Shown: positions 7,516 through 17,013 of the stretch, piece by piece
Position numbering within the stretch: the first letter of the stretch is position 1
Layout: each line of letters opens with the position of its first letter
DNA from: an uncultured Flavobacteriaceae bacterium
Lineage (GTDB): Bacteria; Bacteroidota; Bacteroidia; Flavobacteriales; Flavobacteriaceae
Direction of reading: 5' to 3'
NCBI GenBank assembly: GCA_947501845.1
Contig: CANMXP010000005.1
Location: forward strand, 204,079-268,078
DNA length: 64,000 nt
Made by a program: the position numbers and the translations under genes
The notes under the pieces: generated by a model
What the model saw: only the letters and a program-made list of their open reading frames with translations
The model's database searches: none
Told to the model about the DNA's origin: nothing

Positions 7516-9996
7516 TTAAAATTTCATGGTCGTTCTTATATTAAAGACTCTTGGTGTTAAATAATTAGGGATAGCGTATTGACGTTTACTAAATGCATCT
7601 CTTACCCAAGTATTAGTGATCGAGTTTTGTACATCAAACATATTATAAATTTCAAAACCAAAAGAAAGTGCTTTAAAAGGCTTTTTCCAACCTTGGTTAA
7701 ATTGTTTTTTTTCATCAACAAGCACAAATTGTAAGCCTAAATCGGCACGCTTATATGCGGGTAACCTGTTTTGATATTCATAAGGATCTGCATAACTGGG
7801 GGACCCTCCTGGTAAACCTGTATTATATACCAAATTCAAATACATTTTCATACTTGGAACATTAGGCACATAATCCTGAAATAATGCAGCAAATTTTAAA
7901 CGTTGATCGGTCGGTCTGGATATGTAACCCCTATTATCTATATTCTCTTCTGTTTTTAAATACCCAAAACTAAACCATGACTCAGTACCAGGAACAAATT
8001 CGCCATTTAGTCGCATATCTAATCCATAGGCATAGGCTTTAGCATTATTGCTTGCCCTATATCGAATACGTACATTTTCTAATGTATAAGGGTTTACATC
8101 AGTCAAATTTTTATAATAAGCTTCTGTAGTTAACTTAAAAGGTCTGTCCCACATTTTAAAGCTATAATCATTGCCCAATACCAAATGAAAAGATTGCTGC
8201 GCTTTTGTATTAGGTTGAACGGTGCCATTGGCATCCCGAAGTTCCCGGTAAAAAGGAGGTTGATAATATAAACCTGCAGCCACTCTAAAAAGCATGTCTT
8301 TTTCCCACTTTGGTTTAATTGCAAATTGAGCTCTCGGACTGAATACTGTTTGAGATTTTTTTGAATCTGTACCAAGTGCTGCCGCAGCATCATCATTAAC
8401 ACTCCAGTTGTGTACCCTAACGCCTGCATTATACCACACATCACTGGTGCCAATTGTAGCACGTTTGCTCCATTGTAGATACGCCTGTAATCTGTTTATT
8501 TGGGTACCGTTAGTCGCTCTTATATTTTGAAAAGCTTCTAATGGGCCACTGTAAGGCGTATAAGGTTGTTCGTTTGCGGGTAAAGTTTTAGGTGGTCTAA
8601 TTGAGAATCCCGCCGAATCAATAATTTCCCATTCTATTAAGCGATCCCGAATATCTTCATTGGTGTATTTTACAGACCATTCAATTCTATGATCATTAAT
8701 ATTAAAATCACCTTTATGTTCAATGTTGGTTATTAGAGCATCTAAATCATTTCGTCCGTGGTTAAGTTGACTACCAATACCTTGGCTAAACTCAACTTCA
8801 CCTAAATCTTCATCACCAATATTGGTGTTTACTTCACCTAATCTGTATTGGGCCAGAATATCAAAATACTCCTCTTCAGTGGTATGATAGGTAGAGGTGA
8901 TTAGTTTAAGCGTTAAATTGTCATTTGCAAAATAAGTCCCTTTAAAAGCACCAAAAAGGGTTTGGTAACGATCTTTTTCTTGGCCTTGATAGAATACTAA
9001 TAAGGCTATGGGGTCGCTTAAGGTACCAAAATTGGTTTGTCTTGTTTGCGGTTCATAATTGTATTTATTTATGGAAACATTCCCTAAAAAACTTAAATGA
9101 AATTTATTTGAAAACTTATAAGTAAAATATGCTTGCGCATCGGCAAACGTAGGATTGAAATTAGTTTCCGTCTCTTTTGCGTTTACCAATAAACTATTAT
9201 CGCGATAGCGAACTCCTGTAATTCCTGTGAATTTTGAATTCTTACTTATATTTTCGACAGATAGACTACCTCCTAATAAGCTTAAATCTGCATTTACTTC
9301 AAATTGATAAGGTGTTTTATATGTAATATCAAGTACAGAAGAAAGCTTATCTCCATATTTAGCTTGAAATCCACCAGCAGAAAAATCAACGTTTTGTACC
9401 AAATCAGTATTTACAAAGCTTAAACCTTCTTGTTGTCCAGAGCGTACTAAAAAGGGGCGATAAACTTCTATATCATTTACATACACCAAATTTTCGTCGT
9501 AATTACCTCCACGTACCGAATATTGTGTGCTTAATTCGTTGTTATTGCTTACTCCAGGCAGTGTTAATAATAGATTTTCTACGCCTGCATTGGCACCAGG
9601 TATTTTTCTTATGGTTTCTGGTTTTAAAGTAATTATGCCTTCAACTTCTTTATGTCTGTTGTTCGTCACAACAACTGTAGCAATTTGCTCAATAGAGTTG
9701 CTCATTACAGGGTTGAATTCGTATGATTCACCACTTTTTAAATTAAAAGTGCTAACAATCTTTTTATGTGAAAGATGCGTGAATTCTATGGTTACATCTT
9801 GATTTGCATCGATTTTAAAAATGTAAAAGCCATTTGAGTTCGTTACAGTACCTCTAGAACCTGCTTTAATATTTACTTTTTCAATAGGTTGGTTGTTTTC
9901 ACCGAGTATAACTCCTTTTATTGTAGCTGTTTGGGAATAACCGATCGTGATTATGGAAAAAAACAGAAAAGAAATTAGAGATCGTTTTGCTTTCAA
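7516..9996 (-). CDS. TonB-dependent receptor with carboxypeptidase-like regulatory domain
   Basis: An outer-membrane receptor of about 826 aa. A signal peptide (ending ITIGYSQ) leads into a carboxypeptidase-like beta-sandwich (ATIKGVILGENNQPIEKVNI), then a plug domain (PGANAGVENLLLTLPGVSNN...YSVRGGNYDENLVYVNDIEV) and a 22-strand-type barrel ending in an aromatic terminus (FNIRTTMKF). There is no SusD partner, so it is not a classical SusC pair. I chose the TTG at 9996 because it gives a normal 22-residue signal peptide (MKAKRSLISF) just after the upstream stop. The ATG at 10056 would add 20 odd residues and overlap the M23 gene. Substrate unknown. Confidence 0.88.
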   Translation of the reverse strand: MKAKRSLISFLFFSIITIGYSQTATIKGVILGENNQPIEKVNIKAGSRGTVTNSNGFYIFKIDANQDVTIEFTHLSHKKIVSTFNLKSGESYEFNPVMSNSIEQIATVVVTNNRHKEVEGIITLKPETIRKIPGANAGVENLLLTLPGVSNNNELSTQYSVRGGNYDENLVYVNDIEVYRPFLVRSGQQEGLSFVNTDLVQNVDFSAGGFQAKYGDKLSSVLDITYKTPYQFEVNADLSLLGGSLSVENISKNSKFTGITGVRYRDNSLLVNAKETETNFNPTFADAQAYFTYKFSNKFHLSFLGNVSINKYNYEPQTRQTNFGTLSDPIALLVFYQGQEKDRYQTLFGAFKGTYFANDNLTLKLITSTYHTTEEEYFDILAQYRLGEVNTNIGDEDLGEVEFSQGIGSQLNHGRNDLDALITNIEHKGDFNINDHRIEWSVKYTNEDIRDRLIEWEIIDSAGFSIRPPKTLPANEQPYTPYSGPLEAFQNIRATNGTQINRLQAYLQWSKRATIGTSDVWYNAGVRVHNWSVNDDAAAALGTDSKKSQTVFSPRAQFAIKPKWEKDMLFRVAAGLYYQPPFYRELRDANGTVQPNTKAQQSFHLVLGNDYSFKMWDRPFKLTTEAYYKNLTDVNPYTLENVRIRYRASNNAKAYAYGLDMRLNGEFVPGTESWFSFGYLKTEENIDNRGYISRPTDQRLKFAALFQDYVPNVPSMKMYLNLVYNTGLPGGSPSYADPYEYQNRLPAYKRADLGLQFVLVDEKKQFNQGWKKPFKALSFGFEIYNMFDVQNSITNTWVRDAFSKRQYAIPNYLTPRVFNIRTTMKF

Positions 9997-10009
9997 AAGT
10001 ATGTAAAGT

Positions 10010-11698
10010 TTATTTTCGGTAAAATAACGCTTCAAAAGTAGAATTATTTCCAACATTATCAGTAACGATTACCTTTAAATTATTTTTGGTCTCTGTAATA
10101 ACCCCATCATTAAAGTCATGGGTCAATGTTTTTGTTTTGTAATCGTATTCCATTAAGATCCATTTTCCATTTACTGTGGCTCTATATTTAGAAACTCCAG
10201 AAAAATCATCTTCAATCTTAATTTTTAAATAACGGTATTTACTTAACCACTGTCCTTTTTTAAAATTAGCAGGAGTAATTTCAGGTTTTATAGAGTCTGT
10301 AGCTAGCGTAAAAGTGCCTAAAGTTTTTGTTCTTGCAACTAAGAGATTCCCTTTTCTTTTAGTAGATGCGTAAACAGGTCTTTTTTTATAGCCTATTAAG
10401 CGTGCTATACACAATTTAGATTTATCCGCATCGGTATATGAGCTTATATCATAGGTTATGTTGAATCTTTTTTTAGCTGGAATTACATTTTTATGCAAGG
10501 TAAGTGTATCGTTTTTCACTTCAAAGTCCATATAAAAATCATCATAAAACGTATCCTTGTAAAAATCAACAGAAACATTACCTTCCTTTAAGTTGGTATT
10601 TTTATTAGTTTTAATATAATGGGGCGTTGTATGGCTTTTTCCTGGTTTAGAAATGCTGTTTTTAGAGCCTTTTATGTTTATGGTTACCCAAGCTTCATTT
10701 TTTTTATAGTCGGAAACTCTAATTTTATAAACTGAATAGGTGCTATCCTCAATAGATAAATAACCATTTTTTACAATGTCTTTATATAAGCTTAACGGAT
10801 TATTTTTTTTGAATAATTTTTGAACCCGTTTTTTCTTAGTAGCGTAATGCTCATAATCAATAAGCTGATTGATATGTTTTGATTCGCTAAATGAAAACCT
10901 TCTAAAATCTAATTCAAAATTTCTTCTACCATTTAAAAAGGTTTGAATATTGTATACGCCATTAATGTTTGCGGCCAAATCTTGTCTGTCTATAGTCTCA
11001 ATACCAAATCCAATATTACCATAAGCTTCAATGTTTTTTATGGTGTAATCTCCATTTTTAAGGGGAATTAAGCGTAATTTTTGTTTTGTGTTGGCTTTGT
11101 TTATAAATGAGTTCTCATCTAAAGGATAGGCGTAAATCGATTTTATTATAGGAATTGTGGAATCCTTTATATCAAGACCAAACAGCATAGGGTTTATAGG
11201 TCTTTCTTTATTATCACGAATTTCATAATGTAAATGTGGTCCTCCCGAACCTCCTGTATTTCCACTATATGCTATAATACTGTTTTTTGCTACAGGCAAA
11301 ACTTCTGCACTAGGGAATAACTCAATCTCATACGATTCTTTTTCATATTGATGTTTTTTGATATAAGCTTGAATTTCTGGGGCAAATTTCTGTAAATGTG
11401 CATAAACCGTTGTATAACCGTTAGGATGTGTTATGTATAGTGCTTTTCCGTAACCGTAATGAGATACTTTTATTCGGCTTACGTACCCATTGGCAGATGC
11501 TTTTACCTTTAAGCCAGTACGCTGTTGCGTTTTTATATCCAGACCTGAATGAAAATGGTTAGAACGTAATTCTGCAAACGTACCAGACAATATTAAAGGA
11601 ACCTCTAAGGGATTGGAAAAATAATCTTGGGGATAATTATTTTGTTGGGCATTTAATAAAAATGAAGCTGTAAAAAATAGGAACAGTATGAATCGCAT
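10010..11698 (-). CDS. M23 family metallopeptidase (LytM-like)
   Basis: A 562-aa exported protein: signal peptide (to about residue 17, LLNAQ), then an M23 peptidase domain at about residues 30-165. The zinc-ligand motif HFHSGLDI and the second motif GGPHLHYEIRD are intact, so it is probably an active glycyl-glycine-type or DD-endopeptidase acting on peptidoglycan. The remaining ~390 residues are beta-rich and unassigned, unusually long for a simple LytM protein. It lies just upstream of the receptor gene on the same strand and is probably co-transcribed with it. Confidence 0.88.
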   Translation of the reverse strand: MRFILFLFFTASFLLNAQQNNYPQDYFSNPLEVPLILSGTFAELRSNHFHSGLDIKTQQRTGLKVKASANGYVSRIKVSHYGYGKALYITHPNGYTTVYAHLQKFAPEIQAYIKKHQYEKESYEIELFPSAEVLPVAKNSIIAYSGNTGGSGGPHLHYEIRDNKERPINPMLFGLDIKDSTIPIIKSIYAYPLDENSFINKANTKQKLRLIPLKNGDYTIKNIEAYGNIGFGIETIDRQDLAANINGVYNIQTFLNGRRNFELDFRRFSFSESKHINQLIDYEHYATKKKRVQKLFKKNNPLSLYKDIVKNGYLSIEDSTYSVYKIRVSDYKKNEAWVTINIKGSKNSISKPGKSHTTPHYIKTNKNTNLKEGNVSVDFYKDTFYDDFYMDFEVKNDTLTLHKNVIPAKKRFNITYDISSYTDADKSKLCIARLIGYKKRPVYASTKRKGNLLVARTKTLGTFTLATDSIKPEITPANFKKGQWLSKYRYLKIKIEDDFSGVSKYRATVNGKWILMEYDYKTKTLTHDFNDGVITETKNNLKVIVTDNVGNNSTFEALFYRK

Positions 11699-11886
11699 AG
11701 AAAAGTATTATGGCTAAAATATTAATTTGAAATGAATATGCAAAGAATAAAACAATAATCGAACCATAGTTTAATGCATCGTTCTGATTATGAGTAATAT
11801 TAACAGATTTTAAAATTTTATAAGAAAACAATTGTAATTTATAAGCAGGTATGTTAACTTTGTGTTATAAGTATTGAAATTTGTAA

Positions 11887-12177
11887 ATGGGTAATATTGA
11901 AGATATTGTAGATTCTTTAGAAAACAAAATTAGTAAGGTATTACACAAATTAGAGCTTTTAAAGCTTGCTAATTCCAAATTAACTGAAGAATTAGAAGTT
12001 TCGAAAAAAGAAATTCAAAACCAAAAATTGCATATAGCAAGTTGGGAAGAAAAATATGAAGCTTTAAAAATGGCAAATGCAATGCTTGGTAGTGACGATA
12101 ATAAAAGAGAAACTAAGCTTAAAATAAACGCTCTAATAAGAGAAATAGATCATTGCATAACGCAACTATCAGATTAG
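11887..12177 (+). CDS. Small coiled-coil protein upstream of zapA
   Basis: A 96-aa cytoplasmic protein that is almost wholly helical and heptad-rich (IEDIVDSLENKISKVLHKLELL then LTEELEVSKKEIQNQ), with no signal peptide. It ends 16 nt before zapA. Position and coiled-coil character suggest a division-associated partner of ZapA, similar in style to ZapB, but I see no diagnostic signature for ZapB itself. Confidence 0.75.
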   Translation: MGNIEDIVDSLENKISKVLHKLELLKLANSKLTEELEVSKKEIQNQKLHIASWEEKYEALKMANAMLGSDDNKRETKLKINALIREIDHCITQLSD

Positions 12178-12193
12178 GGTTATATAAAATTCG

Positions 12194-12487
12194 ATGTCAG
12201 AAAAGCTTAAAATAAAGCTGTCTATAGCTAATAGGGTATACCCTTTAACAATTGAAGCAAGTCAAGAGGAAGGGTTGCGCAAATCGGCTAAGAATATTGA
12301 AGCGATGATAAAGCAATTTGAGCAAAGTTATTCTGTTAGAGATAAGCAAGATGTATTGGCCATGTGTGCGTTACAGTTTGCATCTCAAGAAGAGCAGAAA
12401 TCTATTGATAAAGAGAATGTAAATGAGCATGTAGAAGAAAAACTAAATGCACTTAATGATTTGTTACATTCTTATTTAGTCTCTTAA
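12194..12487 (+). CDS. zapA: Cell division protein ZapA
   Basis: A 97-aa protein with the ZapA fold: a short N-terminal beta-hairpin region (KLKIKLSIANRVYPLTIEASQEEGLRKSAKNI) followed by a long coiled-coil helix containing the conserved ALQFASQ-type segment. ZapA bundles FtsZ protofilaments at the Z ring. The gene sits between a small coiled-coil gene and the probable 6S RNA plus rny, an arrangement that recalls the zapA-ssrS linkage of proteobacteria. Confidence 0.9.
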   Translation: MSEKLKIKLSIANRVYPLTIEASQEEGLRKSAKNIEAMIKQFEQSYSVRDKQDVLAMCALQFASQEEQKSIDKENVNEHVEEKLNALNDLLHSYLVS

Positions 12488-12509
12488 CGTTCTTTAAAAT
12501 AAACTAAAA

Positions 12510-12707
12510 AGTTACTGCCTACATTGGTTATTTTTTTTGATAAACTCAACGTTAATTCTTTAAAAAGGGTGAGTTTAAGTTGTAAAAGCATGCTGCTAGT
12601 GCCGAATTTATTTTGGTATCTTGAGCAGACCCTTGATCAGCTTGTTAGCCCTAAACTTGTTTTTAAGGAGTTTATACAAAACTTTATACCGATGTAGGCT
12701 TTTTTTA
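12510..12707 (+). ncRNA. ssrS: Probable 6S RNA (6S-Flavo type)
   Basis: The ~200-nt space between zapA and rny folds as a long rod. A closing stem pairs GCCTACATTGGT (12517-12528) with ACCGATGTAGGC (12688-12699), 12 bp with one G-T. A second stem pairs ATAAACTC (12540-12547) with GAGTTTAT (12668-12675). The centre is a large region capable of the open bubble that mimics promoter DNA, and a T-run follows the 3' arm. Length, rod shape and zapA linkage match 6S RNA, which binds the RNA polymerase holoenzyme in stationary phase. The assignment rests on structure and context, not on alignment. Confidence 0.72.
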
Positions 12708-12731
12708 TATATACAAACTAACTAAATACCG

Positions 12732-14306
12732 ATGGAAAACTCAATTATATTTGCAGTAGGGGGTGTTATTTTAGGACTTATAATAGGTTTTATTATAACA
12801 AAGAGGCTTGAAAAGAATAATGCTTCGAAACTAGTAAAGGAAGCAAAGAAAAATGCAGAATTAATACTCAAAGAAGCAAAAGTCGAAGGGGAAAGACTTA
12901 AAAAAGATAAAATTCTTCAGGCTAAAGAAAAATTTATTGAACTTAAATCTGAACATGAAAAAGTCATTTTATCTAGAGATAAGAAAATGGCTGAAGCTGA
13001 AAAGCGTACGAGAGATAAAGAATCTCAGATATCCAACGAACTTTCAAAAGGAAAAAAGCTTAATGAAAATTTAGAAAGAAAAACGAAGGACTACAATCAC
13101 AGGCTTGATGTGCTTGAAAAGAAGCAAGAAGCCTTAGATAAATTACATAAAAATCAAGTACAACAATTAGAGGTAATTTCGAGCCTATCTGCTGAAGAAG
13201 CTAAAGAGCAATTAGTGGAATCTTTAAAAGGAGAAGCGAAGAATGATGCCATGGCTTTCATTCAAAGTGCTTTAGAAGAAGCTAAATTAACTGCGGAGCA
13301 AGAGGCTAAAAAGGTTATTATTAATACCATACAGCGTATAGGGACAGAAGAGGCGGTAGATAATTGTGTATCTGTATTTAATATAGAATCGGATGATGTT
13401 AAAGGACGTATTATAGGTAGAGAAGGTAGAAATATTCGTGCTATTGAAGCTGCTACAGGTGTTGAGATTATTGTTGATGATACGCCTGAAGCTATTATAT
13501 TGTCTTGCTTTGATTCTGTAAGAAGAGAAATCGCTAGATTGTCATTGCACAAGCTGGTTACAGATGGTAGAATCCACCCAGCTCGTATTGAAGAAATTGT
13601 AAAGAAAACCAAGAAACAAATAGAACAAGAAATTATTGAGGTAGGAAAACGTACGGTTATTGATCTTGGAATTCATAATTTAAATCCAGAGCTTATTAAA
13701 ATGGTAGGACGCATGAAATACCGTTCTTCTTATGGGCAAAACCTATTGCAACACTCTCGTGAAGTGGCAAAACTTTGTGGTGTTATGGCTGCAGAATTGG
13801 GGCTTAATCCTAAATTAGCTAAACGTGCTGGATTATTACACGATATAGGAAAAGTACCAGATGCAGAAGCAGATATGGAAACACCACACGCTATTCTGGG
13901 GATGCAATGGGCCGAGAAGTATGGAGAAAAAGAAGATGTATGCAATGCCATAGGAGCGCATCACGATGAGATTGAAATGAAATCCCTATTAGCACCTATT
14001 ATACAAGTTTGTGATGCTATTTCGGGGGCACGCCCAGGAGCACGCCGCCAAGTTCTTGATAGCTATATTCAACGTTTAAAGGATCTAGAAGATATCGCTT
14101 TCGGATTTACAGGCGTAAAGAAAGCTTATGCTATTCAGGCAGGTAGAGAGTTGAGGGTTATTGTTGAAAGTGAAAAAGTAGATGATCAAAAAGCTGCAGA
14201 TTTATCATTCAGTATATCACAAAAGGTACAGACAGATATGACTTACCCTGGTCAAGTTAAAGTTACTGTAATTAGAGAAACGAGGGCAGTTAATATTGCT
14301 AAATAA
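12732..14306 (+). CDS. rny: Ribonuclease Y
   Basis: A 524-aa membrane-anchored endoribonuclease that initiates mRNA decay. It has an N-terminal transmembrane helix (about residues 3-23), a long charged coiled coil to ~residue 200, a KH RNA-binding domain ([20 protein letters not shown]) and an HD domain whose metal ligands lie in [10 protein letters not shown] and LLHDIGK, ending in the conserved C-terminal region. Size and order are as in the family. It follows the probable 6S RNA, whose T-run lies about 25 nt before the start; a shared or separate promoter cannot be decided. Confidence 0.95.
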   Translation: MENSIIFAVGGVILGLIIGFIITKRLEKNNASKLVKEAKKNAELILKEAKVEGERLKKDKILQAKEKFIELKSEHEKVILSRDKKMAEAEKRTRDKESQISNELSKGKKLNENLERKTKDYNHRLDVLEKKQEALDKLHKNQVQQLEVISSLSAEEAKEQLVESLKGEAKNDAMAFIQSALEEAKLTAEQEAKKVIINTIQRIGTEEAVDNCVSVFNIESDDVKGRIIGREGRNIRAIEAATGVEIIVDDTPEAIILSCFDSVRREIARLSLHKLVTDGRIHPARIEEIVKKTKKQIEQEIIEVGKRTVIDLGIHNLNPELIKMVGRMKYRSSYGQNLLQHSREVAKLCGVMAAELGLNPKLAKRAGLLHDIGKVPDAEADMETPHAILGMQWAEKYGEKEDVCNAIGAHHDEIEMKSLLAPIIQVCDAISGARPGARRQVLDSYIQRLKDLEDIAFGFTGVKKAYAIQAGRELRVIVESEKVDDQKAADLSFSISQKVQTDMTYPGQVKVTVIRETRAVNIAK

Positions 14307-14341
14307 ATTCTTGATAAGTCAAGGATCTTATAAATTGAAAA

Positions 14342-14374
14342 TAAAAAAATCCAGCATTAGCTGGATTTTTTATT
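14342..14374 (+). terminator. Intrinsic terminator of rny
   Basis: An AAATCCAGC/GCTGGATTT stem with an ATTA loop is followed by TTTTTTATT, 36 nt after the rny stop codon. Confidence 0.9.
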
Positions 14375-14449
14375 AGATTTGAATGTAGTCTATAACAGTA
14401 TTCTATAAGTTTTCTTATAATTTAAAACTTTAGTACTTCAAGCTATGTA

Positions 14450-14502
14450 GAAACGAGTCTTAGTTCTTGATTCTAACAGCGAAACGGTCTTAATTCTTTT
14501 AA
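14450..14502. repeat. Single partial copy of the 21-kb tandem repeat unit
   Basis: About 50 bp containing TTCTAACAGCGAAACGGTCT followed by TAATTCTTTT. It matches, with a few differences, the second half of the unit that is tandemly repeated at 20990-21455, so it is a dispersed family member. Confidence 0.75.
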
Positions 14503-14513
14503 AATGATCTATT

Positions 14514-15410
14514 TCATTTCCTAGGATGATACTTTTCCACCACTTCGGTGAGATGACTTTTGTCTATATGTACATAAATCTCGGTGGTAGTTATACTTTC
14601 ATGACCAAGCATTAACTGTATAGACCTGAGATCTGCATCATTTTTTAATAAATGTGTAGCAAACGAATGTCTGAACGTATGCGGGGAGATATTTTTTTTA
14701 AGCCCGATTTTTTCTGCCAACCTTTTAATAATTGTAAAGATCATCGCTCTGGTAAGCTGTTTACCTCTTCTGTTTAAAAAAAGGGTGTCCTCATGGCCAG
14801 CTTGGATATTTAAATGATTTCGAATCTCATTTTTATAGATATTGATATACTTTTGGGTAATTTCTATGATAGGAACAAAACGCTGTTTGTCCCCTTTTCC
14901 TGTGACTTTTATAAAGCCCTCATCAAAAAACAGATCAGAAATCTTAAGGTTAACGAGTTCACTAACACGTAACCCGCACCCATAAAGTGTTTCCAGCATA
15001 GCACGATTACGCTCTCCTTCTGGCTTACTTAAATCTATGGCGTTAATAATGGTATCAATCTCGTCTTCACTTAATGTATCGGGTAATTTTCTACCAATTT
15101 TTGGAGATTCAATAAGCTCTAAAGGATTTGAAGCTCTGTAATCTTCAAATATTAAATAACTAAAAAAGCTTCGCAAACCAGAAATTAAACGTGACTGTGA
15201 ACGTGCATTCACATTTTTGGCTGCTTCATATATAAAACCTTGAACTATTTCTGTGGTAATCGTAATTGGGGATTCATTAATCTTATGATGCTCTAAATAG
15301 TTAATTAGCTTTTCAACATCATGTGAATAGTTTTCAATAGAATTTTGAGATAAGCCACGCTCTATCTTTAAGTAAAGCTGATAATCTTTAAGTGCATTTT
15401 TCCATTTCAT
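14514..15410 (-). CDS. xerD: Tyrosine recombinase XerD-like
   Basis: A 298-aa cytoplasmic recombinase of Xer type, resolving chromosome dimers at dif. It has an N-terminal SAM-like core-binding domain (DYQLYLKIERGLSQNSIENYSHDV) and a catalytic domain with Arg I in GCGLRVSELVNL, Lys in TGKGDKQRFVPI, the HTFRHSFATHLL box, and the final LGHESITTTEIYVHI carrying His and the nucleophilic Tyr. The length equals that of the Xer family. Unlike the integrase at 44 kb it lacks an arm-binding domain, so a housekeeping role is likely. XerC and XerD cannot be separated with certainty here. Confidence 0.88.
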   Translation of the reverse strand: MKWKNALKDYQLYLKIERGLSQNSIENYSHDVEKLINYLEHHKINESPITITTEIVQGFIYEAAKNVNARSQSRLISGLRSFFSYLIFEDYRASNPLELIESPKIGRKLPDTLSEDEIDTIINAIDLSKPEGERNRAMLETLYGCGLRVSELVNLKISDLFFDEGFIKVTGKGDKQRFVPIIEITQKYINIYKNEIRNHLNIQAGHEDTLFLNRRGKQLTRAMIFTIIKRLAEKIGLKKNISPHTFRHSFATHLLKNDADLRSIQLMLGHESITTTEIYVHIDKSHLTEVVEKYHPRK

Positions 15411-15572
15411 GTTATGTAAAAATAAAGTAAATCTTTGGATTGTACTTTTATAAATTTAGATAAGTAATTCTATAGGATTATAAATTATTTCACTTTTTAG
15501 ATAGCCTTTTTTTTATGCACAAAAAAGAGCTAAAGGCAAGCTTCTATGCTTGGTTCCTTATATTTTGAATCA

Positions 15573-15604
15573 TCGACAAAAAGCTTATTTGTTCGACAAA
15601 AAGC
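15573..15604. promoter_or_regulatory. Direct repeat, candidate operator upstream of beta-barrel gene
   Basis: TCGACAAAAAGC occurs twice, at 15573-15584 and 15593-15604, 20 bp apart start to start (about two helical turns). It lies 86-117 bp before the start codon of the beta-barrel gene at 15690. Paired direct repeats at this spacing are typical of LytTR-type regulators, but the binding factor is unknown. Confidence 0.45.
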
Positions 15605-15689
15605 AATATTTTTGTTAATTTTCTTTTGCTATTAAGAATAAATAGACTTTATTTGTTGCAATCAAAAACTAAAAAACAATTTTAATCTT

Positions 15690-16202
15690 ATGAAAAAATT
15701 ATTACTTTTTGCTGCTATTGCAGTATTCGGATTATCAAACATGAATGCCCAAGAAACTAAATTTGGTGTAAAAGCTGGTGTTGATTTTGCGTCAGCAAAA
15801 GCTAAAGTACAAGGGTTTAGTATTACTGTTTCTGAAACAGGTTTTTATGTAGGTGGTTTTGCTGAGGTTGGTGTCTCTGACGCTTTTACTTTCCAACCAG
15901 AAGTTCTTTATGTTTCAATAAACGATTTTGACCAGATAAGTATTCCACTTATGGCGAAATTTGGAGTATCTGAAAAAATAGATGTACTTGCAGGACCTGC
16001 TTTAGGTTTCTTACTTGATAGTGTTGATGGACAAAAGTCTTTTAACTATGGTATAGAAGCAGGTGCGGCTTATGATATTACTGAAGAGTTATTTGTTGAA
16101 GCTAGATACAATATTGGTTTAGCAAATTTAATTGAGAATGCGCCTAGTGGTGTTTCTACAAAATTAAGTGGATTTTTTGTTGGTTTAGGATATAAACTTT
16201 AA
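15690..16202 (+). CDS. Outer membrane beta-barrel protein (porin-like family)
   Basis: A 170-aa exported protein with a clear signal peptide (MKKLLLFAAIAVFGLSNMNA, then QE). It has about eight amphipathic beta strands with the glycine/aromatic alternation of small OmpA/OmpX-like barrels and an aromatic-containing C-terminus (GFFVGLGYKL). Such barrels have structural, adhesive or immune-evasion roles; no specific function is visible. A hairpin terminator follows. The signal peptide is nearly identical to that of the next gene although the mature parts differ. Confidence 0.85.
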   Translation: MKKLLLFAAIAVFGLSNMNAQETKFGVKAGVDFASAKAKVQGFSITVSETGFYVGGFAEVGVSDAFTFQPEVLYVSINDFDQISIPLMAKFGVSEKIDVLAGPALGFLLDSVDGQKSFNYGIEAGAAYDITEELFVEARYNIGLANLIENAPSGVSTKLSGFFVGLGYKL

Positions 16203-16225
16203 TAAGAAACAAACTATATATTATT

Positions 16226-16256
16226 AAAAAGGAAGCCGACTGGCTTCCTTTTTTTA
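16226..16256 (+). terminator. Intrinsic terminator of the 15.7-kb beta-barrel gene
   Basis: A GGAAGCC/GGCTTCC stem with a short GACT loop is flanked by an A-run and seven Ts. Confidence 0.9.
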
Positions 16257-16384
16257 TGCTATAAAATTAGCAATCAGATAGTAAGAAAAAAGTGTTGAAA
16301 ATTATAAGATTTTTCTTTTTCGCTTAAGCACTTGTGGCATTGGTTTTGATTACTGCTTGCAAATAATTAAAACTAAAATCTATT

Positions 16385-16936
16385 ATGAAAAAATTATTAT
16401 TATGTGCTGCTTTTGCAGGATTTGGATTGTCGAACATGAATGCCCAGGAGAATGTAATCAAAGTAAACCCTTTAGCTGTTTTAGGAGGTACCGATTTAGT
16501 GTCTTATGAACGCGTTTTAGGGGAACATACTTCTGGTATTATTAGTGCTGCTATTGGTGGTTTTAAACTTGGAGATGTTAAATATTCTTCATTTGGAGCA
16601 GGGCTTCAGTACAGATATTATTTTGAGGAGGTATTAGACGGTTGGTACGGTGGTGCCATTGTTTCTTATCAAAATGGTAAAACAGAAATTGATAACGGCA
16701 TATTTGGAGGTTCTTCTAATGATGACGAATTTGATTTTACCTCAATTGGTGGTGGCTTAAAAGTTGGACACCAATGGGTATGGGATAGCGGATTCTCTTT
16801 AGATTTAAACATTGGAGCTAGCTACAAGTCATTTGACTATGATTTTACAGATGGTACATCGGCTACAACACAAGATTTATTTAAGGCCAGTGGTACATTG
16901 CCAACCTTTGGATTTGGTGTTGGTTACGCCTGGTAA
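16385..16936 (+). CDS. Outer membrane beta-barrel protein
   Basis: A 183-aa exported barrel. The signal peptide MKKLLLCAAFAGFGLSNMNA closely matches that of the preceding barrel gene. The mature region (ENVIKVNPLAVLGGTDLVSYERVL) resembles DUF3575-like Bacteroidetes barrels, with alternating strands and a C-terminal aromatic (FGFGVGYAW). It has its own upstream gap of about 180 bp and its own terminator, so it is transcribed separately. Function unknown; likely a surface structural protein. Confidence 0.83.
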   Translation: MKKLLLCAAFAGFGLSNMNAQENVIKVNPLAVLGGTDLVSYERVLGEHTSGIISAAIGGFKLGDVKYSSFGAGLQYRYYFEEVLDGWYGGAIVSYQNGKTEIDNGIFGGSSNDDEFDFTSIGGGLKVGHQWVWDSGFSLDLNIGASYKSFDYDFTDGTSATTQDLFKASGTLPTFGFGVGYAW

Positions 16937-16954
16937 CAAACAAAAATAATTATA

Positions 16955-16986
16955 AAAGACCGAAGTATTTAGCTTCGGTTTTTTTA
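16955..16986 (+). terminator. Intrinsic terminator of the 16.4-kb beta-barrel gene
   Basis: An ACCGAAG/CTTCGGT stem with a short loop is followed by TTTTTTA. It lies 18 nt past the stop codon. Confidence 0.88.
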
Positions 16987-17013
16987 TGCCCAATTTTTTA
17001 ATATTTTTACCTC

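Noticed and set aside
10010..10056. ATG at 10056 as start of the TonB-dependent receptor
   Set aside because: It would overlap the M23 gene and add 20 residues before a normal signal peptide; the TTG at 9996 gives a standard leader.
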